Positions 28,410 to 39,122 of a DNA stretch of 64,000 nt are shown piece by piece. Location of the stretch: assembly GCF_014643375.1 (NCBI RefSeq), contig NZ_BMJJ01000010.1:163093-227092 (forward strand). Direction: 5' to 3'. Position 1 is the first letter of the stretch. Every line of letters begins with the position of its first letter. The position numbers were made by a program, and so were the translations under genes. The stretch is from Aureimonas glaciei. GTDB lineage: Bacteria; Pseudomonadota; Alphaproteobacteria; Rhizobiales; Rhizobiaceae. Under the pieces are notes generated by a model. That model saw nothing but the letters and a program-made list of their open reading frames with translations, did not search any database and had not been told where the DNA came from.

Positions 28410-29410
28410 CGGTCGGAGACGACGACGACGGCGCGCGCGATGCGCGGCGCCCGGCGAACCGCGACGCGGTCGACATCGAGACCTTCATCGAGATGATGGC
28501 GGTGGAGCGCGGCGCGGCGGAGAACACGCTGTCGGCCTATCGCCGCGACCTCGATGACAGCAGCGACTTTCTCGGCGCCCGCGGCACCAGCCTTTCGGCG
28601 GCGTCGAGCGACGATATCCGCGCCTTCGTCTCCGATCTCTCCGCGCGCGGCTTTGCCGCCTCCAGCCAGTCGCGGCGGATGTCCTCGCTGCGCCAGTTCT
28701 ACCGGTTCCTCTACGCCGAGGGCCTGCGCGGCGACGACCCGACCGGGCCGATCGAGACGGCGCGCAAGGCGCGGCCGCTGCCCAAGATCATGAGCGAGGA
28801 CGAGGTCGATCGCCTGATCGACGCGGCCGCCGCCTCGGCCGACGACCCCGCCCTGTCCGGTCCGGCGCTCGCCCGGGCGCGGCGTCTGCATGCCCTGGTC
28901 GAGCTTCTCTACGCCACCGGCCTGCGCGTCTCCGAGCTCGTCAGCCTGCCGCGCTCTGTGCTGCGGCCGGCGAACCGGCTGGTGATCGTCCGCGGCAAGG
29001 GCGACAAGGAGCGCATGGTGCCGATCGGCGAGCGGGCCCGCGATGCCCTGGAAGGATTCGGGCAGGCGCTTGCGGCCCTGAAGGTGCCGGGACAACCGTC
29101 CGCGGCCGAGCAGCCCTGGCTGTTTCCAGCGCTGTCGGAGAGCGGCCACCTGACCCGCCAGGCCTTCGCCCGCGACCTCAAGGCGCTGGCGGCGCGCGCC
29201 GGCATTCCCGCCGCGCGGGTCTCGCCGCACGTGCTGCGCCACGCCTTCGCCAGCCATCTCCTGCAGAACGGCGCCGATCTGCGGGCCGTGCAGGAGCTCC
29301 TCGGCCATGCCGACATTTCGACGACGCAGATCTACACCCATGTGCTCGAGGAAAGGCTGATCCGCCTCGTCACCGATCACCATCCACTGTCGGAGGCGAG
29401 CGGCGACTGA
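28406..29410 (+). CDS. xerD: Tyrosine recombinase XerD
   Basis: This 334-residue site-specific recombinase resolves chromosome dimers at dif together with XerC. The catalytic set is visible: Arg in [11 protein letters not shown], Lys in [10 protein letters not shown], His/Arg in [13 protein letters not shown], then [16 protein letters not shown] with the nucleophile Tyr. The N-terminal SAM-like domain runs from about residue 25 to 120. The first 20 residues are acidic and may be an extension. It overlaps the upstream small gene by 4 bases. Its context (core genes, no att sites) argues against a phage integrase. Confidence 0.93.
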   Translation: MTVGDDDDGARDARRPANRDAVDIETFIEMMAVERGAAENTLSAYRRDLDDSSDFLGARGTSLSAASSDDIRAFVSDLSARGFAASSQSRRMSSLRQFYRFLYAEGLRGDDPTGPIETARKARPLPKIMSEDEVDRLIDAAAASADDPALSGPALARARRLHALVELLYATGLRVSELVSLPRSVLRPANRLVIVRGKGDKERMVPIGERARDALEGFGQALAALKVPGQPSAAEQPWLFPALSESGHLTRQAFARDLKALAARAGIPAARVSPHVLRHAFASHLLQNGADLRAVQELLGHADISTTQIYTHVLEERLIRLVTDHHPLSEASGD

Positions 29411-29645
29411 GGGCAGGGGGCGCAAGGGGCTGTTTCCGGATGGTTTCGCCGGCTGGACAGAGCGCGCGCGCGGGCTATGTCACATTGCGGCGGACGGGCG
29501 GTCGGGCTTTCTTGACAAGACGCGGGCACATCGTCAGTTTGCGCCGCACTCTGACCCGCCCTTCCGCCGGCGGCCGACAAGCCCTGCAGGCCCTCGACCG
29601 GGCGGCGGGGATCTCCCTGTGTCGAAAGGACGGCCTCGGTCGCTC

Positions 29646-30599
29646 ATGCACAATTATCTCGACTTCGAAAAGCCCGTCGCCGACCTCGAAAGCCAGATCA
29701 TCGCGCTGAAGGGAATCGGCGAGAACAAGGATGGCGTCGACGTCACCGAAGAGATCCAGCGGCTGGAGAAGCGTTCGCGCGACGCCCTGCTCGACCTCTA
29801 CAAGAAGCTGACGCCGTGGCAGAAGACCCAGGTCGCCCGACATGCCGACCGGCCGCACTGCCTCGACTATGTCGAGCGGATGATCACCGACTTCACGCCG
29901 CTGGCCGGCGACCGCTTCTTCGCCGAGGATCACGCCATCATTTCCGGCTTCGGCCGGTTCGACGGGCAGTCGATCGCGGTGATCGGCCAGGAAAAGGGAT
30001 CGGACACCCAGACCCGGCTGAAGCATAATTTCGGCATGGCCCGGCCGGAGGGCTACCGCAAGGCGGTGCGCATCATGGAGATGGCCGAGCGCTTCGGCAT
30101 CCCGGTGCTGACGCTCGTCGACACCGCCGGCGCCTATCCCGGCATCGGCGCGGAAGAGCGCGGCCAGGCCGAGGCCATCGCCCGCTCGACCGAAGCCTGC
30201 CTCAACCTCAAGGTGCCGCTGATTTCGGTGGTCATCGGCGAGGGCGGCTCCGGCGGCGCCATCGCGCTGGCCGCGGCCAACCGCGTGCTGATGCTCGAGC
30301 ACGCGATCTACAGCGTCATCTCGCCCGAGGCGGGTGCCTCGATCCTCTGGCGCGACGCGACGCGGGCGCAGGACGTCGCCCAGGCGATGAAGATCACCGC
30401 TCAGGATCTCAAGGGGTTCGGCGTCATCGACGAAATCGTGACGGAGCCGATCGGCGGTGCGCATCGCGCGGCCAGCGAAGCCATCGACACCACGGCCGGC
30501 CGCATCCGCGCGGCCCTGGCCGAGCTGACGCCGCGCGATGGCGAGACTCTGCGCCGCGAGCGCCGCGAAAAGTTCCTCGCGATCGGCCGCAATCTCTAG
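29646..30599 (+). CDS. accA: Acetyl-CoA carboxylase carboxyltransferase subunit alpha
   Basis: This 317-residue protein with AccD forms the carboxyltransferase that moves CO2 from biotin to acetyl-CoA in fatty-acid synthesis. Family blocks are YLDFEKPVADLESQI at the start, RPHCLDYVERMITDFTPLAGDR, KHNFGMARPEGYRKA and VIGEGGSGGAIALAAANRVLMLEHAIYSVISPE. The ATG at 29646 is preferred over an upstream GTG at 29619 because it gives the standard N-terminus. Confidence 0.98.
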   Translation: MHNYLDFEKPVADLESQIIALKGIGENKDGVDVTEEIQRLEKRSRDALLDLYKKLTPWQKTQVARHADRPHCLDYVERMITDFTPLAGDRFFAEDHAIISGFGRFDGQSIAVIGQEKGSDTQTRLKHNFGMARPEGYRKAVRIMEMAERFGIPVLTLVDTAGAYPGIGAEERGQAEAIARSTEACLNLKVPLISVVIGEGGSGGAIALAAANRVLMLEHAIYSVISPEAGASILWRDATRAQDVAQAMKITAQDLKGFGVIDEIVTEPIGGAHRAASEAIDTTAGRIRAALAELTPRDGETLRRERREKFLAIGRNL

Positions 30600-30952
30600 C
30601 TTCGCCCATCCGACAGGGCCTTTTGGGTGCGACCGTGACTTTCCAGTCACGCTGTGACCTAGCGTTACGCCGCGGTTTTCGTCACAATCCCACCGTGGTT
30701 TATGGCTTCAACGACGGCCATGGGCGCAGGGGCCAAAGTGGCTTGGCAGGGGGCCTGCCACGGGTTCTGCCACGGGGCTGAGCCGAGCTTAACGGATTGT
30801 TAGGACCGGCGGAGTCAAACAAGAGACAAATTGTCTGAGTCCCGGCAAGGGTTTGCGAGGGACCGACAGGCGACTTCGGCCGGAATGGCGGACGGCGCCA
30901 GGGTTGAAAAGCAGCGCGGTCGGGCGACCGTCTGCCGAAAAGGGGGACGGGC
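30600..30952. other. Intergenic region with hairpins, accA to L,D-transpeptidase
   Basis: No gene is seen in these 353 bases. They hold GTGACT-ttcc-AGTCAC (30635-30650) with two more GTGAC/GTCAC motifs nearby, a perfect hairpin TGGCAGG-ggg-CCTGCCA (30744-30760) without a T-run, and a CtrA-like TTAA-N7-TTAG at 30789-30803. Confidence 0.5.
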
Positions 30953-31957
30953 ATGCTCGTCAGACGTCTGATCACCGCCGCCGTCCTCGCCGTCAGCCTG
31001 ATGGCCGTTTCGGCCTGTCAGCCCGGTTCCGACTTCGGCGACCTCCAGGGCGCCCAGGCACCCGTGCCGGACGCCCTCGTCAAGGTGATGAAGGCCAAGG
31101 ACATGGGCGTGAAGTCGCCCATCCTGGTTCGCCTGTTCAAGGAGGAATCGGCGCTCGAGGTCTGGAAGCAGAAGACCAGCGGCGAGTACGAGCTTCTCAA
31201 GACCTATGCGATCTGCGCCTGGTCGGGAAAGCTCGGGCCGAAGAAGGCCGAGGGCGACCGGCAGGCGCCGGAGGGCTTCTACACCGTCGTGTCCGGCCAG
31301 CTGAATCCCGGCTCGCAGCACCACCTCGCCGTCAACATTGGCTATCCCAACGCCTATGACCGCTCGCAAGGCTTCACCGGCCAGAACCTGATGATCCACG
31401 GCTCGTGCAATTCGTCCGGCTGCTACGCCATGGACGACTGGCAGGTCGAGGAACTCTATGCACTCGCCCGCGACAGCTTTGCCGGCGGCCAGCGCTCGTT
31501 CCAGATCCAGGCCTTCCCCTTCCGCATGACGCCGAAGAATCTCGCCCGGCATCGCCAGTCCGAGCACTACGCCTTCTGGAAGATGCTGAAGGAAGGGTCG
31601 GACCGCTTCGAACTGACCAAGCGCGTGCCGAATGTCGGCGTCTGCGAGAAGCGCTACGTCTTCGATCCCAAGCTCGAGGAAGGCCAGAAGCTGGCAGCGA
31701 CGGACCCTTGCCCGGTGGTCGAGGAATCCCCGGCCGTCGCCGCCAAGCGCGTCGCCGACCAGGCCGAGGAGGACAAGCTCTTCGCCCAGATGCAGCCGCA
31801 CGACCTCGCCCCGGTGTCGACCTTCACCTACAAGACCGGCACGCCCATCACCGCCGACGCCTACGCCGCCGAGCAGCATCGCCGCGAAGGTTTCGACCGT
31901 TTTGGCAAGCCGTTGAAGACCAAGCGGGCAACGGTGTTCGACGGCTTCACGAAGTAG
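30953..31957 (+). CDS. L,D-transpeptidase family lipoprotein
   Basis: This 334-residue protein is a YkuD-type L,D-transpeptidase, expected to form 3-3 cross-links or attach proteins to peptidoglycan in the periplasm. A lipobox VSAC puts the lipidated Cys at residue 22. The catalytic region reads LMIHGSCNSSGCYAM, with H149 and the nucleophile C157; this is the murein-L,D-transpeptidase variant of the HGxxx(S/T)xGC motif. The C-terminal 150 residues are a helical extension, with a C-K...C pair near residues 230 and 257. Two further L,D-transpeptidase-like genes lie at the end of the window. Confidence 0.88.
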   Translation: MLVRRLITAAVLAVSLMAVSACQPGSDFGDLQGAQAPVPDALVKVMKAKDMGVKSPILVRLFKEESALEVWKQKTSGEYELLKTYAICAWSGKLGPKKAEGDRQAPEGFYTVVSGQLNPGSQHHLAVNIGYPNAYDRSQGFTGQNLMIHGSCNSSGCYAMDDWQVEELYALARDSFAGGQRSFQIQAFPFRMTPKNLARHRQSEHYAFWKMLKEGSDRFELTKRVPNVGVCEKRYVFDPKLEEGQKLAATDPCPVVEESPAVAAKRVADQAEEDKLFAQMQPHDLAPVSTFTYKTGTPITADAYAAEQHRREGFDRFGKPLKTKRATVFDGFTK

Positions 31958-32381
31958 GCTGGACGGAAAGCCGGAAACGACGATCCGGGTCAGACGATCC
32001 AGCGTCGCCGCCCGTAGCCGCCGCAGCACCGGAGCGGTGCCGCGGAGGGCGGGTTCGACGGGACGGCGGCGCCGCACAGGCGCAGCGATCGCGGGTCGCG
32101 TCTCCCGTCCCTCCAGCCGCTCCGGACGCCGTGTCTGCGCCGCATGAGCCGCTCTTGGTCGGATGCGCCGGTCGTGTTTCCCAAAACGCCAGCCATGCAC
32201 CTGCCTGCGCCGACTTCCGTCCCTGGCACGAGGCGCGCGGGCCATGCGTCCGCGGCAGAGGACCGGCGAGGTCCGTCGCCCTTCCAGACCAAGCCGCGGT
32301 CCAAGGACACGGCCGGCCCATAAAAAAAGAGACCGGGGCTCGCGCTCCGGTCTCTTTTTCATTCGGCCTTGGCGCAGCCTG
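31958..32381. other. Convergent intergenic region before secA
   Basis: This stretch of 424 bases has no credible gene. Apart from the bidirectional terminator near its right end, it is GC-rich unique sequence. Confidence 0.5.
32322..32360. terminator. Bidirectional rho-independent terminator
   Basis: The inverted repeat AGAGACCGG...CCGGTCTCT is flanked by A-rich sequence on the left and a T-run on the right, so it can terminate transcription in both directions. It serves secA (minus strand, stop 21 bases away) and could also end the L,D-transpeptidase transcript. Confidence 0.88.
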
Positions 32382-35069
32382 TCAGGCGAAGGTGCCGTGG
32401 CAGTGCTTGAACCGCTTGCCCGAGCCGCAAGGGCAGGGCTCGTTGCGGCCGACGGGGCCCCAGAGGCTGGGATCCTCGTTGTCGGCCGACACGCCGGTGG
32501 CATCGTCCTCGCCCGTCGTCGCATCGATATGGTGCGCGGTCATGAAGGGCAGGTCGTCCTCCTGCTGCGACGGCTGCTCGTCCGGCCGCACGATCTCGAC
32601 GCGCATCAGCTGCGCGGTGGTGCGCTCGCGCAGATGGCCGAGCATGGTCTCGAACAGCTCGAACCCTTCCGACTTGTACTCGTTCAGCGGGTCGCGCTGC
32701 GCATAGCCGCGGAATCCGACGACCGAGCGCAGGTGATCGAGATTGACGAGGTGCTCGCGCCACAGAAGGTCGATCGTCTGCAGGACGACGGAGCGCTCGA
32801 TGTAGGTCATCGTCTCCAGGCCGAAACGCTCGGTCTTCTCGGCGAAGACGGCGTCGGCGGCCTTGGTGATGCGCTCGCGGATGTCGTTCTCGTCGATGCC
32901 CTCCTCGTCGGCCCATTCCTTGATCGGCAGGTCGAGGTTGAGGAGCTCCAGGCACTCTTCCCGGAGCTCGGCCGTCTGCCACTGTTCGGCATAGGCGCGC
33001 TCGGGAATGTGCCGGGCGACGGCGGCTTCGATGGTGGCGTGACGCATGTCGGTGATGGTCTCGGACAGGCCCTCGGCGTCCATCAGCTCGAGCCGCTGCT
33101 CGAAGATGACGCGGCGCTGGTCGTTCATCACGTCGTCGTATTTCAGGAGGTTCTTGCGGATGTCGAAATTGCGCGCCTCGACCTTCTTCTGCGCCTTTTC
33201 CAGCGCCTTGTTGATCCAGGGGTGGACGATGGCCTCGTCCTCCTTCAGGCCGAGCCGGGTCAGCATGGTGTCCATGCGGTCGGAGCCAAAGATGCGCATG
33301 AGGTCGTCCTGCAGCGACAGGAAGAATTTCGACCGACCGGGATCGCCCTGGCGGCCGGAGCGGCCGCGCAGCTGGTTGTCGATGCGGCGCGATTCATGCC
33401 GCTCGGTGGCCAGGACATAGAGGCCGCCGGCCGCCAGCGCCTTTTCCTTCAGGCGCTGGATGTCGGTGCGGATCGCCGCCTCGGCGGCGGTCCGCTCGGG
33501 GCCTTCCGGCATGTCCTTCAGCTCGTGCTCGATGCGCATGTCGGCATTGCCGCCGAGCTGGATGTCGGTGCCGCGGCCGGCCATGTTGGTGGCGATCGTC
33601 ACCGCGCCGGGAACGCCCGCCTGCGCGACGATGTAGGCTTCCTGCTCGTGATAGCGGGCGTTCAGCACCTGGAAATTCTTGAGGCCGCCCTTGGCCAGCC
33701 GCTCGGCCAGCATTTCCGACTTCTCGATCGAGGTGGTGCCGACGAGGACCGGCTGGCCGCGGCCGGCGGCCTCGTTGATCTCGTTGGCGATCGCCTTGAA
33801 CTTCTCGTCCGCCGTCCGGTAGACCTCGTCGTCCTCGTCGATGCGCTTGACCGGCAGGTTGGTCGGGATTTCCAGGACGTCGAGACCGTAGATGTCGCCG
33901 AACTCGGACGCTTCGGTCGAGGCGGTGCCCGTCATGCCGGCCAGCCGCTCGTACATGCGGAAATAGTTCTGGAAGGTGATCGAGGCGAGCGTCTGGTTCT
34001 CGGGCTGGACGGTGACGCCCTCCTTGGCCTCGAGCGCCTGGTGCAGGCCTTCCGAATAGCGCCGGCCCGGCATCATGCGGCCGGTGAACTCGTCGATGAT
34101 GACGATCTCGTCGTTGCGGACGATGTAGTCCTTGTCGCGCTGGAACAGCGTGTGCGCCTTCAGGGCGTTGTTGACGTGGTGGACGATCGACACGTTCTCG
34201 ATGTCGTAGAGCGAGGCGCCGACGAGGTGGCCGGCCGACTCAAGCAAACGCTCGAGCTTCTCGGTGCCGTCCTCGGTGAAGGAGACCTGGCGCTGCTTTT
34301 CGTCGAGCTCGTAGTCCTCCGGTCCCAGCTGCGGGATGAAGGCGTCGATGGTCTTGTAGAGGTCGGAGCGGTCGTCGAGGGGGCCGGAGATGATCAGCGG
34401 CGTGCGCGCCTCGTCGATCAGGATCGAATCGACCTCGTCGACGATCGCGAAATGGTGGCCGCGCTGGACCATCTGGCCGCGCTCGTACTTCATGTTGTCG
34501 CGAAGGTAGTCGAAGCCGAGCTCGTTGTTGGTGGCGTAGGTGATGTCGCAGGCATAGGCGGCGCGGCGCTGATCGTCCGACAGGCCGTGCGTGATGATGC
34601 CGACCGACATGCCGAGGAAGCGATAGACCTTCGCCATCCACTCGGCGTCGCGGGTGGCGAGGTAGTCGTTGACGGTGACGACATGCGCGCCCTTGCCGGC
34701 CAGCGCGTTGAGATAGACCGGCAGGGTGGCGACCAGGGTCTTGCCCTCGCCGGTGCGCATCTCGGCGATCGACTTGCGGTTCAGGACCATGCCGCCGATC
34801 ATCTGCACGTCAAAGTGGCGCATGCCGAGCGCGCGCTTGGCTGCCTCGCGGACGGTGGCGAAAGCCGGAACGAGCAGGTCGTCGACGGGCGTTCCGGCCG
34901 CGATCTGGGCGCGGAACTCGTCGGTGCGCCCGCGCAGCGCTTCGTCGCTCAGGGCGGCGAGCGAAGGCTCGAGCGCATTGATCTCGCGCACGAAGGGCTC
35001 GAAGCGTCGAACAACCCGATCATTCGACGAACCGAGCAACTTGCGGGCGATGCCGCCGAGACTGACCAT
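32382..35069 (-). CDS. secA: Preprotein translocase ATPase SecA
   Basis: This 895-residue motor drives Sec-dependent export through SecYEG. Walker A is MRTGEGKT at about residues 104-111, the second nucleotide fold carries [13 protein letters not shown], and the C-terminal SEC-C zinc tail [17 protein letters not shown] is intact, so SecB interaction is expected. The start is ATG at 35069 ([18 protein letters not shown]). The in-frame start at 35165 would add 32 residues not seen in the family. The gene is monocistronic and divergent from the parvulin gene. Confidence 0.98.
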   Translation of the reverse strand: MVSLGGIARKLLGSSNDRVVRRFEPFVREINALEPSLAALSDEALRGRTDEFRAQIAAGTPVDDLLVPAFATVREAAKRALGMRHFDVQMIGGMVLNRKSIAEMRTGEGKTLVATLPVYLNALAGKGAHVVTVNDYLATRDAEWMAKVYRFLGMSVGIITHGLSDDQRRAAYACDITYATNNELGFDYLRDNMKYERGQMVQRGHHFAIVDEVDSILIDEARTPLIISGPLDDRSDLYKTIDAFIPQLGPEDYELDEKQRQVSFTEDGTEKLERLLESAGHLVGASLYDIENVSIVHHVNNALKAHTLFQRDKDYIVRNDEIVIIDEFTGRMMPGRRYSEGLHQALEAKEGVTVQPENQTLASITFQNYFRMYERLAGMTGTASTEASEFGDIYGLDVLEIPTNLPVKRIDEDDEVYRTADEKFKAIANEINEAAGRGQPVLVGTTSIEKSEMLAERLAKGGLKNFQVLNARYHEQEAYIVAQAGVPGAVTIATNMAGRGTDIQLGGNADMRIEHELKDMPEGPERTAAEAAIRTDIQRLKEKALAAGGLYVLATERHESRRIDNQLRGRSGRQGDPGRSKFFLSLQDDLMRIFGSDRMDTMLTRLGLKEDEAIVHPWINKALEKAQKKVEARNFDIRKNLLKYDDVMNDQRRVIFEQRLELMDAEGLSETITDMRHATIEAAVARHIPERAYAEQWQTAELREECLELLNLDLPIKEWADEEGIDENDIRERITKAADAVFAEKTERFGLETMTYIERSVVLQTIDLLWREHLVNLDHLRSVVGFRGYAQRDPLNEYKSEGFELFETMLGHLRERTTAQLMRVEIVRPDEQPSQQEDDLPFMTAHHIDATTGEDDATGVSADNEDPSLWGPVGRNEPCPCGSGKRFKHCHGTFA

Positions 35070-35456
35070 GAACAGGCCTTTCCAAAGATGAAGCGAGACG
35101 TTGCCAGCGATTTGATCGCGCGGCGACGGCCGCAAAGCGATCCGGCCCTCGCCCCGACCCAACACGGGACGCAGCCGCCATGCCGGCTTGCCAAAAAGAA
35201 ATGCTAAGCAGGTTCAGAGGCTTGCGTATCGCGCTGGCATGAGGCCCGTCCCCTTTTGCTGTGTCGCGGCAAGGGGGCGCGGCTGGACTTTGACGACGCG
35301 AGAGAGATAAGAGGGGGGCAAAGCGATGTCAACGCCGCAAGCGGGGCCTGTCTGGCCCTCAAAAGACCGTAAAGCAAAGACTTTCAAGACCACGTTTTCA
35401 GGAAGGCTCCGGCCCCGGTGCCGAAGTCCTGCCCCGAAGTGATCCGAGGAATCATC
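35070..35456. other. Divergent intergenic region, secA / PPIase
   Basis: These 387 bases must hold the promoters of both flanking genes. No hexamer pair convincing enough to place was found. A GATCCGAGGAATC stretch just before 35457 is the PPIase ribosome-binding region. Confidence 0.4.
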
Positions 35457-36380
35457 ATGACACAGACCATCAAGCGCCTGCTCGCCGCCACCGGCTTTTC
35501 GCTGATCGCGCTGGCCGCGCCGACGCTCGCGGCCGACAGCGATGTCGTCGCCAAGGTCGGCGATCAGCCGATCACGGCGGGCGATCTCGACCTCGCCGCC
35601 GCCGATCTCGGCGAGCAGTTCGGCAAGCTGCCGCCCGAGCAGCGCAAGCTCGCCGTGCTCTCGGCGCTGATCGACATCAAGTCGCTGGCGCTCGAGGCCG
35701 AGAAGGCCGGGATCGCCAAGGACAAGGTGGTCGAGGCCCGCATCGCCTTCCTGCGCGACCGCGCTTTGCACAATGCCTACTTCCAGAAGCAGGGCGTCGA
35801 CGGGATCACCGATGCCGAGCTGCAGGCCCGCTACGACGCCGAAGTCGCCAAGATCAAGCCGGTCGAGGAACTGCATGCCCGCCACATCCTGGTGAAGACC
35901 AAGGAAGAGGCCGAGGCGATCATCAAGAAGCTCGACGACGGCGCCGACTTCATGAAGCTCGCGGCCGAGCAGTCCGCCGGCCCCTCCGGTCCCGAAGGCG
36001 GCGATCTCGGCTTCTTCGGCCCCGGCCAGATGGTGCCGCCGTTCGAGACCGCGGCCTACGCGCTCGAGGTCGGCACCTACACCAAGCAGCCGGTGGAGAC
36101 CCAGTTCGGCTGGCACATCATCCAGGTGACCGAAAAGCGGCCGCAGCAGCAGCCGGCCTTCGACGCGGTGAAGGAACAGATCCGCCAGGTCATCATGCGC
36201 GAGAAGTACATGGCGCTGGTGCAGAAGGCCCGCGAGGAGCAGAAGGTCGTCTATGTCGATCCGGCGATGAAGACCGCCGTCGAGGCCATGGAAAAGGCGG
36301 CCGCCACGCCGGTCGAGGGCGGAGCGCCGGCGGAAGCTGCACCGGCCGACGCCGCGCCGGCCACCGCGCCCGCGCAGTAA
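35457..36380 (+). CDS. Peptidylprolyl isomerase, parvulin type (exported)
   Basis: This 307-residue periplasmic foldase has a signal peptide (MTQTIKRLLAATGFSLIALA, cleavage near LAA-DS). A SurA-like N-terminal helical domain follows, then a parvulin (rotamase) domain at about residues 135-235 with ELHARHILVKTKEEA, GGDLGFFGPGQMVPPFE and TQFGWHIIQV. The C-terminus is an Ala/Pro-rich tail of about 30 residues. The ATG at 35457 follows GAGGAA. Adjacent divergent secA fits a role in handling exported proteins. Confidence 0.93.
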   Translation: MTQTIKRLLAATGFSLIALAAPTLAADSDVVAKVGDQPITAGDLDLAAADLGEQFGKLPPEQRKLAVLSALIDIKSLALEAEKAGIAKDKVVEARIAFLRDRALHNAYFQKQGVDGITDAELQARYDAEVAKIKPVEELHARHILVKTKEEAEAIIKKLDDGADFMKLAAEQSAGPSGPEGGDLGFFGPGQMVPPFETAAYALEVGTYTKQPVETQFGWHIIQVTEKRPQQQPAFDAVKEQIRQVIMREKYMALVQKAREEQKVVYVDPAMKTAVEAMEKAAATPVEGGAPAEAAPADAAPATAPAQ

Positions 36381-36449
36381 CCGGGCCGAGGCCCTCACCG
36401 ACGGGCGTGCCGGCAACGGCGCGCCCCTTTTTTTCGATCAAGCACGGGG

Positions 36450-37703
36450 ATGGGGATTTCCATGAGCGCAAGCGTCTCGCCGCTGGCACCGACCGACTAT
36501 GCGACATTGCCGGCGATCGAGGGCCTGCGCATCGCGACGGCGGCAGCCGGCATCAAGTACAAGGGCCGGACCGACGTCCTGATGATGGTGCTCGACACAC
36601 CCGCCAGCATTGCCGGTGTCTTCACCCGTTCAAAATGCCCCTCCGCGCCGGTCGATTTCTGCCGGGCCAACCTGAAGGGCGGCAGCGTCCGCGCGATCGT
36701 CGTCAATTCCGGCAATGCCAACGCCTTCACCGGACGGCGCGGGCGCGAAACCACGGCGATGACGGCGGTCGCCGCTGCCGAGGCGGTGGGATGCCGCTCG
36801 GGCGAGGTCTTCCTCGCCTCGACCGGGGTGATCGGCGAGCCGCTCGATGCGGCCAAGTTCAGCCACCTGCTCGCGGGCATGGCAGAGGACGCGACCGGCG
36901 AGCGTTGGCGCGACGCGGCCGACGCCATCATGACCACCGATACCTATCCCAAGCTCGCCACGCGGGCGGTCGCGATCGACGGCGTCACCGTCACGCTGAA
37001 CGGCATCGCCAAGGGCGCCGGCATGATCGCGCCGGATATGGCGACCATGCTCTCGTTTCTCGCCACCGACGCGCCGCTGCCAGCCGCGACCTTGCAGGCC
37101 ATGCTGTCGGCCGCGGTCGAGCCGAGCTTCAATTCGGTGACCGTCGACAGTGACACCTCGACCTCCGACACGCTGCTCCTGGTCGCGACCGGCGCTGCCG
37201 CAGCCCGCGGCTGCCCGGAGATCACCGACATCGCCGATGTCAGGCTCGAGGACTTCCGCGCCGCGCTCGCCGACATGCTGCTCGATCTCGCCCGCCAGGT
37301 GGCGCGCGACGGCGAGGGGGCGCGGCACGAAATCCAGGTGACGGTGGAGGGCGCCGTCAGCGACGCCTCGGCCAAGGCCATCGCGCTGTCGATCGCCAAC
37401 TCGCCGCTGGTCAAGACCGCCGTCGCCGGCGAGGACGCCAACTGGGGCCGTGTCGTCATGGCCGTCGGCAAGGCCGGCGAGCCGGCCGACCGCGACCGGC
37501 TGACCATCTCCTTCGGCGACGTGCGCGTGGCGCTGAACGGCGAACGCGACCCCGATTACAGCGAGGCCGCCGCCGCGGCCGTGATGCAGCGGCCCGAAGT
37601 CCCGATCTACGTGGCGCTCGGGCTCGGGACGGGGCGCTGGACGGTCTACAGCTGCGACCTCACCAAGGAATATGTCGAGATCAATGGCGACTATCGAAGC
37701 TGA
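36450..37703 (+). CDS. argJ: Bifunctional glutamate N-acetyltransferase/amino-acid acetyltransferase
   Basis: This 417-residue ArgJ recycles acetyl groups from N-acetylornithine to glutamate and can also make N-acetylglutamate. The self-cleavage site is in [13 protein letters not shown], with nucleophile T199 producing the alpha and beta chains. The conserved [13 protein letters not shown] and [16 protein letters not shown] blocks are present. It ends with the usual [12 protein letters not shown] second ATG at 36462 is possible. It follows the parvulin gene and overlaps the GNAT gene. Confidence 0.97.
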   Translation: MGISMSASVSPLAPTDYATLPAIEGLRIATAAAGIKYKGRTDVLMMVLDTPASIAGVFTRSKCPSAPVDFCRANLKGGSVRAIVVNSGNANAFTGRRGRETTAMTAVAAAEAVGCRSGEVFLASTGVIGEPLDAAKFSHLLAGMAEDATGERWRDAADAIMTTDTYPKLATRAVAIDGVTVTLNGIAKGAGMIAPDMATMLSFLATDAPLPAATLQAMLSAAVEPSFNSVTVDSDTSTSDTLLLVATGAAAARGCPEITDIADVRLEDFRAALADMLLDLARQVARDGEGARHEIQVTVEGAVSDASAKAIALSIANSPLVKTAVAGEDANWGRVVMAVGKAGEPADRDRLTISFGDVRVALNGERDPDYSEAAAAAVMQRPEVPIYVALGLGTGRWTVYSCDLTKEYVEINGDYRS

Positions 37704-38475
37704 GAGCATGACGCGCCTGGCCGTCGTTCGGCGCCTCGAGGCCGCGGGATTTCGCGCCTGGCCGGCGAGCCAGACGGAGTTCGACGGCACCTGGGCGGTG
37801 CGGCTGACGGCCGGCTTTCCGGCCAAGCGCCTGAACTCGGTCAATCCGCTCGACCCGTCCGACCATCTCGACATCCCCGCGCGCGTCGAGCGCGCCGCTG
37901 CGCGCTTTGCGGGTTTCGGCCGGCCGCTGCTGTTTCGCCAGTCGCCGCTGGCGCCGCAGCACCTCGTCCGGCACCTCGACGATCTCAGCTGGTCATCCTT
38001 CGGCGAATCCATTGTCTTCACCGCCGATCTGGCCAGTCTCGACCTTCCCCGTCTCGACCGCGAAAGCGCGCCCGACCCGATGCAGATCGAGGATATCGGT
38101 CGCTACATCGAGGCGAGCCTCGTCGTGCACGAGCGGCCGGCCGAACTGCGCGAGGGGCTGACGGAGATCCTGGAATCGATCCGGCCGCCCTCGACGCTGT
38201 TCCTTTTGGAGGAGGCCGCGCGGCCGATCGCGGTGGGCCTGGCAATCCGCGACAACGACCTCGCCGGCGTTCTCGACGTCGCCGTGGCCAGCGGCAGCCG
38301 CCAGCGCGGGATCGGTCGCGGCATCGTCACCGCGGCGCTGGCGCATGCGCTGGCGAACGGCGCCCGGACCGGCTGGCTGCAGGTCGAGGCGGACAATGCG
38401 GCCGGGCTGGCCATGTACCGCAAGCTGGGTTTCACCGAGGCTTACCGCTACGTCTACCGCGCCCCGCCGGCCTGA
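37684..38475 (+). CDS. GNAT family N-acetyltransferase
   Basis: This 263-residue protein has a C-terminal GNAT domain (about residues 150-260) with the acetyl-CoA pyrophosphate loop [14 protein letters not shown] and the late [19 protein letters not shown] block. The N-terminal part starts [22 protein letters not shown], a recurrent lead in alphaproteobacterial acetyltransferases located after argJ. The substrate is unknown. ATG codons at 37672, 37684 and 37708 are all possible; the first two overlap argJ. Confidence 0.88.
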   Translation: MATIEAESMTRLAVVRRLEAAGFRAWPASQTEFDGTWAVRLTAGFPAKRLNSVNPLDPSDHLDIPARVERAAARFAGFGRPLLFRQSPLAPQHLVRHLDDLSWSSFGESIVFTADLASLDLPRLDRESAPDPMQIEDIGRYIEASLVVHERPAELREGLTEILESIRPPSTLFLLEEAARPIAVGLAIRDNDLAGVLDVAVASGSRQRGIGRGIVTAALAHALANGARTGWLQVEADNAAGLAMYRKLGFTEAYRYVYRAPPA

Positions 38476-38537
38476 TCGATCGAGACGCGGCATTGCGACC
38501 CGCCCGGCGCGGGCTCGCCGTTCAGAAAGTATTCAGC

Positions 38538-38945
38538 ATGTCGGCAAGTGGTCTGGTTCTCGTCGTCGCCTGCGCGCTGGTCGATGCCGACGGCCGGGTG
38601 CTCATCGCCGAGCGCCCGGAAGGCAAGTCGATGGCCGGCCTGTGGGAGTTTCCCGGTGGCAAGGTGGAGCCGGGCGAGACGCCGGAAGTGTCGCTGATCC
38701 GGGAACTGCAGGAAGAGCTCGGCATCGTCACGCAGGCGGCATGTCTGGCGCCGCTCACCTTCGTGAGCCATGCCTATCAGGACTTTCACCTGCTGATGCC
38801 GCTCTATGTCTGCCGGCGGTTCGAGGGCATCGCCACCCCGCGCGAGGGGCAGCGGCTGAAATGGGTGCGGCCGAAATCGCTGCGCGACTATCCCATGCCG
38901 CCGGCCGATGCGCCGATCATTCCCTTCCTCGTCGACCTTCTCTAG
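38538..38945 (+). CDS. mutT: 8-oxo-dGTP diphosphatase MutT
   Basis: This 135-residue Nudix hydrolase sanitises oxidised dGTP. The Nudix box is complete: GGKVEPGETPEVSLIRELQEELGI (Gx5Ex7REUxEEx). The opening VLVVACALVDADGRVLIAERPEGKSMAGLWEFPGG and the C-terminal LKWVRPKSLRDYPMPPAD match MutT. The start ATG at 38538 is favoured over an upstream 38493 because the shorter form begins directly at the Nudix fold. Confidence 0.93.
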   Translation: MSASGLVLVVACALVDADGRVLIAERPEGKSMAGLWEFPGGKVEPGETPEVSLIRELQEELGIVTQAACLAPLTFVSHAYQDFHLLMPLYVCRRFEGIATPREGQRLKWVRPKSLRDYPMPPADAPIIPFLVDLL

Positions 38946-39122
38946 GCCTGTTCCAGCCCGGCGACGGCCTGGCGCAGTGAGCTGATAGACTGCCTTATGT
39001 ACTAATCCTTCCTGAAGGGAGAGCGGACAGTTTAAGGCAATTTTCACCGGTCGAACGGCATTCTCGGGGCACAGGAATGATGTGACGGCGGCCGGGTCCG
39101 CCGACTCGCAAGGAGGTGTCCC

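Noticed and set aside
28406-29410. The tyrosine recombinase as a mobile-element integrase
   Set aside because: It lies in a core cluster between aroK and accA, with no att repeats or phage genes; XerD fits.
29512-29517. TTGACA as a -35 for accA
   Set aside because: The -35 is perfect, but no acceptable -10 lies at 16-18 bases (CAGTTT only).
32163-35207. A 1014-codon open frame antisense to secA
   Set aside because: It is an open shadow caused by high GC and codon bias; SecA on the other strand is unmistakable.
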